Below, piece by piece: positions 20,174-29,276 of a stretch of 64,000 bases of DNA. Source of the stretch: Arcobacter acticola (GTDB taxonomy: Bacteria > Campylobacterota > Campylobacteria > Campylobacterales > Arcobacteraceae); assembly GCF_013177675.1 (NCBI RefSeq), contig NZ_CP042652.1:992001-1056000 (forward strand). The letters run 5' to 3'. The notes beneath the pieces are model-generated. The model was not told the DNA's origin. It saw only the letters and a program-made list of their open reading frames with translations, and did not search any database. Each line of letters begins with the position of its first letter. Position 1 is the stretch's first letter. Made by a program: the position numbers and the translations under genes.

Positions 20174-20719
20174 ATTAAGTCATATAATTTCTAATTTTTC
20201 CAATAACTCTGATATTTCCAAATTCATCTTAGAAAAAGCAAACCACTTTTTACCCAAATCCTTCAAACTAGCTCCAATATGATAAATCTCTTTTTTATCA
20301 ATAATCAGAAATCTATCGTGAGAATTTTTGAAAGTTTTTAACGTGATGTTATTATACTGTTTTGAGTATTTTTCAAAATCAAGTTTTAGTTGTTTAGAAA
20401 TAGTGTTTGTATAGATAGTAACTTTTATATTAGGTGTTTTTGAAAATAGAGTCAAAACTATATCATCTATATAATTATCTATTAAGATAATTTCATTTTT
20501 CGCACTTCTTAATAAATCAGAAATAAAACTATAAGAGTCATAAATTTGACCATCATAGAAAATACCTTGAGTTGTTTCTAAAGTATTGTTTTTTATAAGT
20601 GACTTGACATCATTCATTTGAGATTTTAAAATATTTACATCATTTTCTAAATTTACAAATCTTTCATTAGTAATTTTATCAGCATTTATTACATAGCCAT
20701 TTTTTATGTAATTTTTTAA

Positions 20720-22189
20720 CCCTGATTATGCAATAGAAAAAGTGCATAGTTGATTATTTTAACATTTGAATTATAATTTTATAGTCTTGTTTTTGTTAAT
20801 TTTTATTTAAAATTATCAGGTATATTTGAACGGCATTTGAGATTGTTTTACATTTTCAAACAAACCATCCATCCAAGCTCTTCTTTTTTGTGGTAATGAT
20901 ATTTTTAGAGTCTTTTTATTGGAATGTTCTGTTATCCAAGATCCTAATGCGAAGCAATAGGAACGTAGAGTTGAAAGCATCATATTTGAATTAACAACTT
21001 GATGTTTAAATAGTGCCATAATATTGTATGCCATCATAATAAATCTAAAAGAAGCCTCTGTTGCATAAAAGTCTTTTAAACAGAAGTTATCTGCTCCGAA
21101 ATCATACTTTAACTCTTTGATTCTATTTTCACAATCTGCTCTTGTATTATAAATATTATATATTTGATCTACTGGTAGCTCTATATTTGTTACAAAGGCA
21201 CTATATCTATATATTGGTTCATCAAATAGAAGTTTACCTCCTGATTTTGGATATTGTGATGTAAGTTTACGAACTATTATATATCTTCTTTCAATTCCAT
21301 TTTCTGGTTTGAATTTTAATGATGCTACTTCAAGTCCATTTGTAATTTTAATCCATTGGGTAATATTTCCAATTGTATACTTTATATTCTCATAGAATTT
21401 AACAGCAACAATATAATTTAAATTTCTATTTTCAAAGTATTCTAAAAATTTCTGAGAATAAAATCCACTATCTGCTCTTACTAGGCCTACTTTATGATCT
21501 TTTAAACAAATATCGAATGTTTCATCTAAAAAGTTTGAGTAGTTATTTAGGTCACTTGTATTGCCTGAACGCATCCATGCATTTGCAACCATTTTTGTTT
21601 GTGATATAAAAGCTATAAGTGGATGATGAGAGTTTCTACCCATCTTTTTAGGATTGTAACCTTTTTTTGCTCCCTCTTGCTCTCCATATCTTGTTATTAC
21701 TGTACTATCTAAATCTATAGTTAATGCACCCACATTAATTTGATTAAAAAATTTTTGTTGTAACATTGGAAATACTTCATTATTTTTCCCCATATCAAAT
21801 TTGTGAAAAAATCTACTATAAGTTGATTGACTAGGAAGCTTTTTTATATTAAATATATTTTGTAAGGTTGTATCATATCTAATCCAATCAGCATGAATAT
21901 ATCTACTCGCTCCTGTAAATATTGCTAACCAAAAACCTTGAATAATATCTATTGGATTATACCCAGCATTTGATCCAGGTTGTGGAAGATTTACTTCATA
22001 TAAACTTTTAATTACATCAGTTTTATCTATAAAATCTTTAAGTAACTTCATACCACCAAATGGAGTTATTTTTTTATCTGAATACTCTATTTTTAGTTCA
22101 CCCATTTGGTGTTCCTTTGAAATGTTTTATAAAGTTATATTCTATGGTACTTTTGGTTAGGTCTTTATTTTGCTATTGCATAATTCGGG
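20720..22189 (-). mobile_element. IS1380-family insertion sequence, 1470 bp
   Basis: Ends CCCTGATTATGCAATAG (left) and the complement of CCCGAATTATGCAATAG (right): 17-bp inverted repeats with two mismatches. Flanked by a 5-bp direct repeat TTTAA (20715-20719 and 22190-22194), in the 4-5 bp range of this family. Excision in silico restores the rhuM frame, which fixes the ends. Confidence 0.92.
20816..22105 (-). CDS. IS1380-family transposase
   Basis: 429 residues, intact. First catalytic Asp in LTIDLDSTVITRYG followed by GYNPKKMGRNSHHPLIAF, second Asp in LVRADSGFYS, Glu in YNTRADCENRIKELKYDFG. These are hallmarks of IS1380 transposases. It fills the element between the inverted repeats and is read against the neighbouring urt operon and on the same strand as the gene it breaks. 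Confidence 0.93.
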   Translation of the reverse strand: MGELKIEYSDKKITPFGGMKLLKDFIDKTDVIKSLYEVNLPQPGSNAGYNPIDIIQGFWLAIFTGASRYIHADWIRYDTTLQNIFNIKKLPSQSTYSRFFHKFDMGKNNEVFPMLQQKFFNQINVGALTIDLDSTVITRYGEQEGAKKGYNPKKMGRNSHHPLIAFISQTKMVANAWMRSGNTSDLNNYSNFLDETFDICLKDHKVGLVRADSGFYSQKFLEYFENRNLNYIVAVKFYENIKYTIGNITQWIKITNGLEVASLKFKPENGIERRYIIVRKLTSQYPKSGGKLLFDEPIYRYSAFVTNIELPVDQIYNIYNTRADCENRIKELKYDFGADNFCLKDFYATEASFRFIMMAYNIMALFKHQVVNSNMMLSTLRSYCFALGSWITEHSNKKTLKISLPQKRRAWMDGLFENVKQSQMPFKYT

Positions 22190-22771
22190 TTTAAAATAGA
22201 TGTTGCCCATTGACGAAATTTTGTAGCTGTAATTGAGTTTACTCTATATCCTATTGATATAATCATATCAAGATTATAGTGTTCAATATTTCTTTGAATC
22301 TCTCTATTTCCTTCTTTTTGAACTATTCGAAAAATTCGAATAGTTGAATTTTTATTTAGTTCTTTTTGTTTATAAATATTTTTAATATGATAATTAATAG
22401 TATGTATTTCAACACTAAAAAGCTCTGACAGTTGCTTTTGTGTAAGCCAAATTGTTTCTTCATTTACAGAAACTTTTAATTCTAATTCTCCATCATTGTA
22501 AAGTACAATATTTGAAATATTATCCATAAAATCACCTTTGAAAAGTTGTTTTATAACTTTATCAAAAAAATAGATTTTGCTTTAAAAATATTGCAAATTG
22601 TTATTTTTCTTACATTTAATCTAGATAAAAAAACTGAAAAGTTAAAAATATAATATGTCTAAAATCTATACACCAACCATTCCCAAACAACCCCAAAAGC
22701 AACACTAAAACAACACTACTATTTTATACTTCTCCTAGAAGTCAAAAGGACTTAAATCAAAAGGAGATTTT

Positions 22772-24046
22772 ATGAAAAGATTATTTGCAAAAGCGATTGT
22801 AACTTCAGCACTATTAGGTGGGATGTTAGTTCATGCAGCTGATACTATTAAAGTTGGAGTTTTACACTCACTATCTGGAACTATGGCTATTTCTGAAACT
22901 ACATTAAAAGATACTGTTTTAATGTTAATTGAAGAGCAAAATAAAAAAGGTGGGATTTTAGGTAAAAAACTAGAACCCGTAGTTGTAGATCCAGCTTCAA
23001 ACTGGCCTTTATTTGCTGAAAAAATGAGAGGTCTTTTAACACAAGATAAAGTTGATGTTACATTTGGTTGTTGGACATCAGTTTCAAGAAAATCTGTTCT
23101 TCCAGTTGTAGAAGAGTTAAATGGTTTATTATTTTACCCTGTTCAATATGAAGGTGAAGAATCTTCTAAAAACGTATTCTATACAGGTGCTGCGCCAAAC
23201 CAACAAGCAATTCCTGCAGTTGATTATTTAATGAATGAAATGGGTGTAAAAAGATTTGTTTTAGCTGGAACTGACTACGTATATCCAAGAACTACTAATA
23301 AGATTTTAGAGTCTTACTTAATATCAAAAGGTGTTAAAAAAGAAGATATTATGATTAACTATACGCCATTTGGTCATTCAGACTGGCAAAGTATTGTTTC
23401 AGATGTTAAAAAGTTTGGTTCAACTGGAGTTAAAACAGCAGTTGTTTCTACAATCAATGGAGATGCAAATGTTCCATTTTATAAAGAGCTAGGAAATCAA
23501 GGTATTAAATCTGAAGATATTCCAGTTGTTGCATTCTCTGTTGGTGAAGAAGAACTTTCAGGAATTGATACTAAACCACTTGTTGGACATTTAGCTGCAT
23601 GGAATTATTTTGAAAGTATTGATGCTCCTGCTAATAAAGATTTCATAAAAACATGGAAAACATATATCAAAGATGAAAAAAGAGTTACAAATGACCCAAT
23701 GGAAGCTACATATATCGGATTTAATTTATGGGTAAAAGCTGTTGAAAAAGCTGGAACTACAGAGGTTGATAAAGTAAATGAAGCAATTATTGGTTTAGAA
23801 GTTCCAAACTTAACAGGTGGAACTGCAAAAATGCTTAAAAATCACCATATTACAAAACCAGTTTTAATTGGAGAAATTCAAGAAGATGGTCAATTTGAAA
23901 CTGTATGGAGAACTGAAAAAGAAGTTGCAGGTGATGCTTGGTCTGATTTCTTACCAGGATCTAAAGATTTAATCTCTGATTGGACAAAACCAATTAATTG
24001 TGGAACTTATAACACAGTTACTAAAAAATGTTCAGGAACAAACTAA
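22772..24046 (+). CDS. urtA: Urea ABC transporter substrate-binding protein
   Basis: 424 residues with a cleavable signal peptide ending near MLVHAAD. The mature part starts TIKVGVLHSLSGTMAISE, the standard opening of UrtA/FmdD-type periplasmic binding proteins, and includes GCWTSVSRKSVLPVVEE and LFYPVQYEGEE, characteristic of urea/amide binders. It captures urea in the periplasm for UrtBC. AAAGGAG lies 8 bases before the ATG. First gene of urtABCDE, followed by a hairpin that may make it more abundant than the permease. Confidence 0.95.
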   Translation: MKRLFAKAIVTSALLGGMLVHAADTIKVGVLHSLSGTMAISETTLKDTVLMLIEEQNKKGGILGKKLEPVVVDPASNWPLFAEKMRGLLTQDKVDVTFGCWTSVSRKSVLPVVEELNGLLFYPVQYEGEESSKNVFYTGAAPNQQAIPAVDYLMNEMGVKRFVLAGTDYVYPRTTNKILESYLISKGVKKEDIMINYTPFGHSDWQSIVSDVKKFGSTGVKTAVVSTINGDANVPFYKELGNQGIKSEDIPVVAFSVGEEELSGIDTKPLVGHLAAWNYFESIDAPANKDFIKTWKTYIKDEKRVTNDPMEATYIGFNLWVKAVEKAGTTEVDKVNEAIIGLEVPNLTGGTAKMLKNHHITKPVLIGEIQEDGQFETVWRTEKEVAGDAWSDFLPGSKDLISDWTKPINCGTYNTVTKKCSGTN

Positions 24047-24055
24047 CACATAAAA

Positions 24056-24083
24056 AAATATGAGAGAACTTTCTCTCATATTT
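24056..24083 (+). terminator. Intercistronic hairpin between urtA and urtB
   Basis: AAATATGAGAGAA and TTCTCTCATATTT are exact complements separated by CT (a 12-bp stem with a 4-base loop in practice). Placed directly after the binding-protein gene, it could act as an attenuator or protect the urtA mRNA, raising UrtA over the membrane parts. Confidence 0.6.
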
Positions 24084-24101
24084 ATCTTAAGGAAATATCA
24101 A

Positions 24102-25676
24102 ATGAATATTATAAAAATAATACTCCTTAATCTATTAATTATCTCATTTTCATATGCTTCTACCTTTGAAGAGTTATCTTCTAAATTATCAGATAAAAGT
24201 TTTAAAGTAAAAGAAGAAGTATTAAATGAGTTGATTGTAAATTATAAAGAAGAAGATAAATTAGAAATTTTATTACAAAATATGTTGGCTGGGAATTTAT
24301 ATTTTAATCCAACTACAAATGAAATTTTGGTTTCACAAAATGAAAATTTTAAAAGTTTATTTACAAATGAAAATGTTCAAACTCAAGAAGACTTTTCAAA
24401 GATAAAAATAAATAATAAATTAAGAAGTGTTATAAAATCAGGACTTGCAAAAATAAATCTTTTTTCAAAAAATATTGAAAAGAGATTAAAAGCTGCAAAA
24501 AATATCCTTGCAAATCTAGAACAAGAAGATGCTGCAATTGTAAGTGAAGCACTAGCTAGTGAAAAAAACTCATCTGTAAAAGAAATCTTACTTGAGAGTG
24601 ATACAAATTTAAAAGCAAAATTCTCAACAGGACCTGAGCAAATTGAAGCAATAAAAAAGCTAGGAGATTTTCTATCAGCGAAATCTTTAGAAACTTTAAC
24701 AGCTCTATCTGAAACATCAAGTGATGAAGAGATAAAAAAAGTTGCACATACATCAGTAATACAAATTGAAGAGAGTAAATCTTTTTACTCTTTTGTAGAA
24801 ACTGCCTTCTTTGGTTTATCACAAGGTTCAGTTTTATTATTAGCAGCAATTGGATTAGCTATTACTTTTGGAGTTATGAAAGTTATTAATATGGCTCATG
24901 GCGAGTTAATTATGATAGGAGCTTATACAACATATACAATCCAGCAATTAATGCCAAATTTAATTGAGTATTCAATAATCATTGCAATTCCAGCAGCATT
25001 TATAGTAAGTGGAATTGTTGGAATTCTAATAGAAAGATTGGTTATTAGACATTTATATGGAAGACCACTTGAAACTTTACTTGCAACTTTTGGGGTGAGT
25101 TTAGTTTTACAACAAATTGTAAGAACAGTTTATTCACCTTTAAATCAAGAAGTAAAAACACCATCTTGGATGAGTGGAGCTTTAGAGGTAAATCCAGCTT
25201 TATTTTTAACTTACAATAGATTATATATCATAATCTTTTCTTTGCTTGTATTTTTTGCCATTTTATATGTGATGAAAAAAACATCATTAGGATTAAAAGT
25301 TAGAGCCGTTTCTCAAAACAGACCAATAGCCAGAGCTATGGGAATAAAATCAAGTTTTATTGATGCGGCTACTTTTGGAATAGGTTCAGGAATTGCAGGA
25401 GTTGCAGGAGTTGCACTTTCACAGCTTACAAATGTTGGACCAAATTTAGGACAAGCTTATATAGTAGATTCCTTTATGGTTGTAGTATTTGGTGGAGTTG
25501 GAAATTTATGGGGAACTCTAATAGCCGCATTTAGTTTAGGTGAACTTAATAAGTTTATTGAACCTCTTGCAGGTGCTGTTTTAGCAAAAGTAATAATATT
25601 GGTATTTATCATTTTATTTATACAAAAAAGACCTAGAGGATTATTTCCTCAAAAAGGTCGAGATGCACAGGATTAA
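24102..25676 (+). CDS. urtB: Urea ABC transporter permease UrtB
   Basis: 524 residues from the ATG at 24102, chosen because AAGGA lies 8-12 bases upstream and a signal peptide (IILLNLLIISFSYAS) follows; the in-frame ATG at 24060 sits inside a hairpin. A long N-terminal periplasmic helical region (~20-230) precedes the LivH-type permease with about eight membrane helices (GLSQGSVLLLAAIGLAITFG, INMAHGELIMIGAY). Such an N-terminal extension is known in UrtB. Works with UrtC in the inner membrane. Confidence 0.93.
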   Translation: MNIIKIILLNLLIISFSYASTFEELSSKLSDKSFKVKEEVLNELIVNYKEEDKLEILLQNMLAGNLYFNPTTNEILVSQNENFKSLFTNENVQTQEDFSKIKINNKLRSVIKSGLAKINLFSKNIEKRLKAAKNILANLEQEDAAIVSEALASEKNSSVKEILLESDTNLKAKFSTGPEQIEAIKKLGDFLSAKSLETLTALSETSSDEEIKKVAHTSVIQIEESKSFYSFVETAFFGLSQGSVLLLAAIGLAITFGVMKVINMAHGELIMIGAYTTYTIQQLMPNLIEYSIIIAIPAAFIVSGIVGILIERLVIRHLYGRPLETLLATFGVSLVLQQIVRTVYSPLNQEVKTPSWMSGALEVNPALFLTYNRLYIIIFSLLVFFAILYVMKKTSLGLKVRAVSQNRPIARAMGIKSSFIDAATFGIGSGIAGVAGVALSQLTNVGPNLGQAYIVDSFMVVVFGGVGNLWGTLIAAFSLGELNKFIEPLAGAVLAKVIILVFIILFIQKRPRGLFPQKGRDAQD

Positions 25677-25679
25677 AAT

Positions 25680-26789
25680 ATGAAAAATAAATCTTTAGTA
25701 TTAAAAATTTTAGAAAATGACAAAGGCGGTAAAATAGTTTTATCTGCTCTTGCAGTTATAGTATTTATAGTTTCATTTTGTAATTTAGTAGTTCCTGCTG
25801 ACTCTATTTTTCATGTTTCAACATTTACTGTTACTATTTTAGGAAAGTATTTAGCTTTTGCTCTTTTAGCCTTAGCCTTAGATTTAGTTTGGGGATATTT
25901 AGGAGTTTTAAGTTTAGGGCATGGAGCATTTTTTGCCCTTGGTGGATATGGTTTGGCCATGTATTTAATGAGACAAATCGGAGATAGAGGAGTTTATGGA
26001 AATCCAGAACTTCCAGATTTTATGGTATTTATGAACTTAAAAGAGTTACCTTGGTTTTGGTATGGTTTCGATAATCCATTATTTGCCTTTTTTATGTTGA
26101 TGGCAGTTCCTGCTATTTTGGCTTTTGTATTTGGATGGTTTGCATTTAAATCAAGGGTTACAGGAGTTTATTTATCTATTATAACTCAGGCTTTAACTTA
26201 TGCTTTAATGTTAGCATTTTTTAGAAATGATATGGGTTTTGGTGGAAATAATGGTCTTACAGATTTTAAAGATATTTTAGGATTTGATTTGCAAGCTGAT
26301 ACTACAAGAGTAGGGCTTTTAATAGTTACTTTTTTATTTTTGACTTTAGGGTATTTGATTTGTAGATTTATTATAAATTCAAAACTAGGGCGAGTTGTAA
26401 TTTCTATTAGAGATGCTGAAAGTAGGGTTAGATTTTTAGGTTATAAAGTTGAACAATACAAACTTTTTATTTTTGTTGTCTCTGCTATTTTAGCAGCAAT
26501 TGCAGGAGCTTTGTATGTGCCTCAAGTAGGAATTATAAATCCAGGTGTATTTTCACCACTATTCTCAATTGAACTTGTAATTTGGGTTGCAATTGGAGGA
26601 CGAGGGACTTTATATGGAGCGATTATTGGAGCAATGCTTGTAAGTTTTGCAAGTACATATTTCACATCTGCACTTCCTGAAGTTTGGTTATATGCTCTTG
26701 GTGGATTGTTTGTGGTTGTAACTTTATATCTACCTGCTGGTGTTGTAGGACTTATTAGTAAATTAACTGGGAAAATGAAAAAGGCTTAA
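25680..26789 (+). CDS. urtC: Urea ABC transporter permease UrtC
   Basis: 369 residues, LivM-type permease with about ten hydrophobic segments. It contains GYLGVLSLGHGAFFALGGYG and SKLGRVVISIRDAESRVRFLGY, the loop that contacts the ATPases. It begins 3 bases after urtB and ends 2 bases before urtD. Confidence 0.94.
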   Translation: MKNKSLVLKILENDKGGKIVLSALAVIVFIVSFCNLVVPADSIFHVSTFTVTILGKYLAFALLALALDLVWGYLGVLSLGHGAFFALGGYGLAMYLMRQIGDRGVYGNPELPDFMVFMNLKELPWFWYGFDNPLFAFFMLMAVPAILAFVFGWFAFKSRVTGVYLSIITQALTYALMLAFFRNDMGFGGNNGLTDFKDILGFDLQADTTRVGLLIVTFLFLTLGYLICRFIINSKLGRVVISIRDAESRVRFLGYKVEQYKLFIFVVSAILAAIAGALYVPQVGIINPGVFSPLFSIELVIWVAIGGRGTLYGAIIGAMLVSFASTYFTSALPEVWLYALGGLFVVVTLYLPAGVVGLISKLTGKMKKA

Positions 26790-26791
26790 AA

Positions 26792-27580
26792 ATGGAAAGA
26801 TTAAAAAGAGAAAATGAAACTGATATAGGTGATCTAAAAATAGGAAGTAGAATACTTCTTGTTGATGGTGTAAGCGTTAGTTTTGATGGATTTAAGGCTT
26901 TAAATAATCTTAGTTTTTCTATTAATTATGGTGAGTTAAGATGTATAATTGGAGCAAATGGAGCTGGAAAATCAACTATGATGGATGTGGTAACTGGAAA
27001 AACAAGACCAGATTCAGGATCTGTGATTTTTGGACATTCTGTTGATTTACTTACAATGGATGAACCAAGTATTGCCCAAATTGGTGTTGGAAGAAAATTC
27101 CAAAAACCAACAGTTTTTCAAAATCATACGGTTTTCGAAAATTTAGAGCTTGCAATGAAAGATGATAAAAGGTTTTTCAAAACACTTTTTTCAAAATTAA
27201 GATCTGAGCAAAAAGATAAAATCGAAGAAACCATGAAACTAATAGGTTTAAAAGAGCTTTACAATATGGAAGCAGGAATCTTATCCCATGGTCAAAAACA
27301 ATGGTTAGAAATAGGAATGTTAATTATGCAAGAGCCAAAACTACTACTAGTAGATGAACCAGTTGCAGGAATGACACCACAAGAAGTAGAAAAAACAGCA
27401 GAAATTTTAACAAATTTAGCAAAAGAAAATGCAGTAGTAGTTGTGGAACACGATATGGAGTTTATAAGAAGTATCGCTAAAAAAGTAACAGTTTTACATG
27501 AGGGTTCAGTTTTGGCAGAAGGAAATATGGATGCAATACAGAACAACGAAAAAGTTCGAAAAGTATACTTAGGAGAGTGA
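26792..27580 (+). CDS. urtD: Urea ABC transporter ATPase UrtD
   Basis: 262 residues. Walker A GANGAGKSTMMD, Q-loop region QKPTVFQNHTVFENLE, signature LSHGQKQWLEIGM, Walker B LLLVDEPVAGM, H-loop VVVEHDMEF. The LSHGQKQW form is typical of UrtD/LivG. One of two nucleotide-binding subunits that drive urea import. Confidence 0.95.
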   Translation: MERLKRENETDIGDLKIGSRILLVDGVSVSFDGFKALNNLSFSINYGELRCIIGANGAGKSTMMDVVTGKTRPDSGSVIFGHSVDLLTMDEPSIAQIGVGRKFQKPTVFQNHTVFENLELAMKDDKRFFKTLFSKLRSEQKDKIEETMKLIGLKELYNMEAGILSHGQKQWLEIGMLIMQEPKLLLVDEPVAGMTPQEVEKTAEILTNLAKENAVVVVEHDMEFIRSIAKKVTVLHEGSVLAEGNMDAIQNNEKVRKVYLGE

Positions 27581-27604
27581 AAATCCAAATAACACAACTA
27601 TTAC

Positions 27605-27668
27605 AGCGTTGAAGATTTTTGATTTACTTGTAGTAAACCTTCAAATCTTCGCCTTGTACTAGCTGCAT
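27605..27668. repeat. Nested hairpin in the urtD-urtE gap
   Basis: GAAGATTT (27611-27618) pairs with AAATCTTC (27643-27650), and inside it TTTACT-TGT-AGTAAA forms a second stem. The 117-bp gap is unusual in an otherwise tight operon. It may be an RNA-processing site or a small dispersed repeat; I cannot tell which. Confidence 0.45.
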
Positions 27669-27697
27669 TCTTTGAATTTTCAGATTTAAAAGGGATA

Positions 27698-28396
27698 ATG
27701 ATGATAAAAATAGAAAAAGTAAACCAATTTTACGGACAAAGCCATACTTTATGGGATTTGGATTTAGAGATAAAAAAAGGTAGATGCACTTGTCTTATGG
27801 GAAGAAATGGAGTTGGAAAAACAACTCTAAGTAAAGTAATCATGGGATTACTTCCAATCAAAGATGGTCAAATTATATATGATGGACAGGATATTTCAAA
27901 ATTAGCTGACCACAAAAGAGCAAGTATAGCAATAGGTTATGTTCCACAAGGAAGAGAGATTTTCTCACAATTAACAGTTTTGGAAAACCTACAAATTGGT
28001 GTTTTAGCAAATAGAAATAAAATCACAAAAGTTCCAGATAAAATCTATGATTTATTTCCAGTTCTAAAAGATATGCAAAAAAGAAAAGGTGGCGATTTAT
28101 CAGGAGGTCAACAACAACAACTAGCAATCGCAAGAGCTTTATGTATAGAGCCAAAGTTTTTAATCCTAGATGAACCAAGTGAAGGAATCCAACCAAATAT
28201 CGTAGCTCAAATTGGAGAAGTAATAGACTATCTAACAAAAGAAGAGCAAATCACAGTGATGTTAGTAGAGCAAAAACTTCCATTTGCAAGAAAACATGGA
28301 GATGATTTTTATGTACTTGATAGGGGAAGTGTTGTTGCAAATGGCGAGATTGCACAACTTAGTGATGAGATTATTAAAAAGTATATGTCAGTGTAA
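27698..28396 (+). CDS. urtE: Urea ABC transporter ATPase UrtE
   Basis: 232 residues with Walker A MGRNGVGKTTLSK, signature LSGGQQQQLAIARAL, Walker B FLILDEPSEGIQPN and H-loop VMLVEQKL. LivF/UrtE type. Two ATG codons stand side by side at 27698 and 27701 after AAAGGG; either may be used. Last gene of the importer. Confidence 0.94.
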   Translation: MMIKIEKVNQFYGQSHTLWDLDLEIKKGRCTCLMGRNGVGKTTLSKVIMGLLPIKDGQIIYDGQDISKLADHKRASIAIGYVPQGREIFSQLTVLENLQIGVLANRNKITKVPDKIYDLFPVLKDMQKRKGGDLSGGQQQQLAIARALCIEPKFLILDEPSEGIQPNIVAQIGEVIDYLTKEEQITVMLVEQKLPFARKHGDDFYVLDRGSVVANGEIAQLSDEIIKKYMSV

Positions 28397-28539
28397 ATCT
28401 TTAGTCTTTTATGTTGTAATCAACATTATGAAAAAAGAAGAAATAGTAAATAAATTAAAGATATTGATTTAGTACCTGATAATAATAAAAAAGTTATTGA
28501 CGAAAAATTTTGAATAAATGAGATAATCATTTTTTTAAA

Positions 28540-28568
28540 TTGACAAAGCGTACGAAATAAAGTACAAT
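28540..28568 (+). promoter_or_regulatory. yefM-yoeB promoter and paired GTAC operator
   Basis: TTGACA (28540-28545), 17 bases, TACAAT (28563-28568): a near-consensus housekeeping promoter. Two GTAC cores (28550-28553 and 28562-28565) are 12 bp apart centre to centre, the arrangement known for the YefM operator repeats with TGTACA cores in E. coli. Confidence 0.6.
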
Positions 28569-28597
28569 AATAAAAAGTAATTAATAAAGGACAACAT

Positions 28598-28843
28598 ATG
28601 ACAAGAGTTATGTCAGTTAGTCAAGTAAGAGCAGATATTTACAATGTGATGGATGAAACTGCACTAACACATGAACCAATACTTATTACTGGAAAAAGAA
28701 ACAATGCGGTGATGCTTTCGCAAGAAGATTGGAATGCAATAGAAGAAACTTTATTTTTAAACTCAGTTCCCAATCTTGCAACTTCAATTAAAGAGTCAAT
28801 GCAAGAAGATGATAGTGAATTTAGTGAAGATATTGAATGGTAG
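28598..28843 (+). CDS. yefM: YefM/Phd-family antitoxin
   Basis: 81 residues: MSVSQVRADIYNVMDET and EPILITGKRNNAVMLSQEDW are the N-terminal dimerisation/DNA-binding part of YefM, and the acidic end (EDDSEFSEDIEW) is the toxin-binding tail. It overlaps the toxin gene by 7 bp. The complex should repress its own promoter just upstream. Confidence 0.9.
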   Translation: MTRVMSVSQVRADIYNVMDETALTHEPILITGKRNNAVMLSQEDWNAIEETLFLNSVPNLATSIKESMQEDDSEFSEDIEW

Positions 28844-29106
28844 AGTATAAAATACTTTACAGTAAACTAGCTCAAAAAGATGCTAAAAAACTATCTGCTA
28901 CAAACTTACAAAACAAAGCTAAAGAACTTATTGAAACTATAAAAAAAGATCCATTTCAAAATCCTCCACCATATGAAAAATTAGTCGGCAATCTAAGTGG
29001 TGCATATTCAAGAAGAATAAATATTCAACATAGATTAGTTTATGAAGTAAGAGAAGAAGATAAAGTACTTAGAATTTTGAGAATGTGGTCGCAATACAGA
29101 GAATAA
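28837..29106 (+). CDS. yoeB: YoeB/Txe-family mRNA endonuclease toxin
   Basis: 89 residues of RelE-superfamily fold. The C-terminal end with YSRRINIQHRLVYEV and LRMWSQYRE contains the conserved Arg, His and Tyr expected in YoeB. YoeB cuts mRNA at ribosomes and is held by YefM. It lies between the urea importer and the urease operon. Confidence 0.9.
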   Translation: MVEYKILYSKLAQKDAKKLSATNLQNKAKELIETIKKDPFQNPPPYEKLVGNLSGAYSRRINIQHRLVYEVREEDKVLRILRMWSQYRE

Positions 29107-29276
29107 ACTATATTTTCAAAAGTTTCACTTTAGTGTTGTCTATATTTCACATTATTTAGAAAAATAAAATTAATACTCTAAACTATGCATATAAAATATA
29201 CAAGTGAAGAAAAAGTAATCTACTCTTTTTTTGTTAAACTATTATATATTAAACACAAAAAAGATTTAGGAAAATT

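Larger units (their letters stand above)
20180..22527 (-). pseudogene. rhuM: RhuM-family gene split by an IS1380-type element
   Basis: The N-terminal part (22527 down to 22190) begins with LKVSVNEETIWLTQKQLSELF and ends ATKFRQWATSIL; the C-terminal part (20719 down to 20180) continues KNYIKNGYVINADKIT and has a PLD-like end (HDRFLIIDKKEIYHIGASL). Removing 20720-22189 and one TTTAA copy restores one frame of 290 codons. RhuM proteins have a DNA-binding-like N-terminus and are often near mobile DNA; their role is poorly known. An internal ATG gives an open frame from 20617, but no normal start remains for it. Confidence 0.85.

Noticed and set aside
24060-24101. Longer start for urtB
   Set aside because: The ATG lies within a perfect hairpin and has no ribosome-binding site; the ATG at 24102 has AAGGA and begins a signal peptide.
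27292-27597. 101-codon frame antisense to urtD
   Set aside because: It mirrors the conserved ATPase motifs and shows no independent evidence of being a gene.
28284-28472. 62-codon frame overlapping the end of urtE
   Set aside because: It is mostly inside urtE in another frame and the remainder has no family features or ribosome-binding site.
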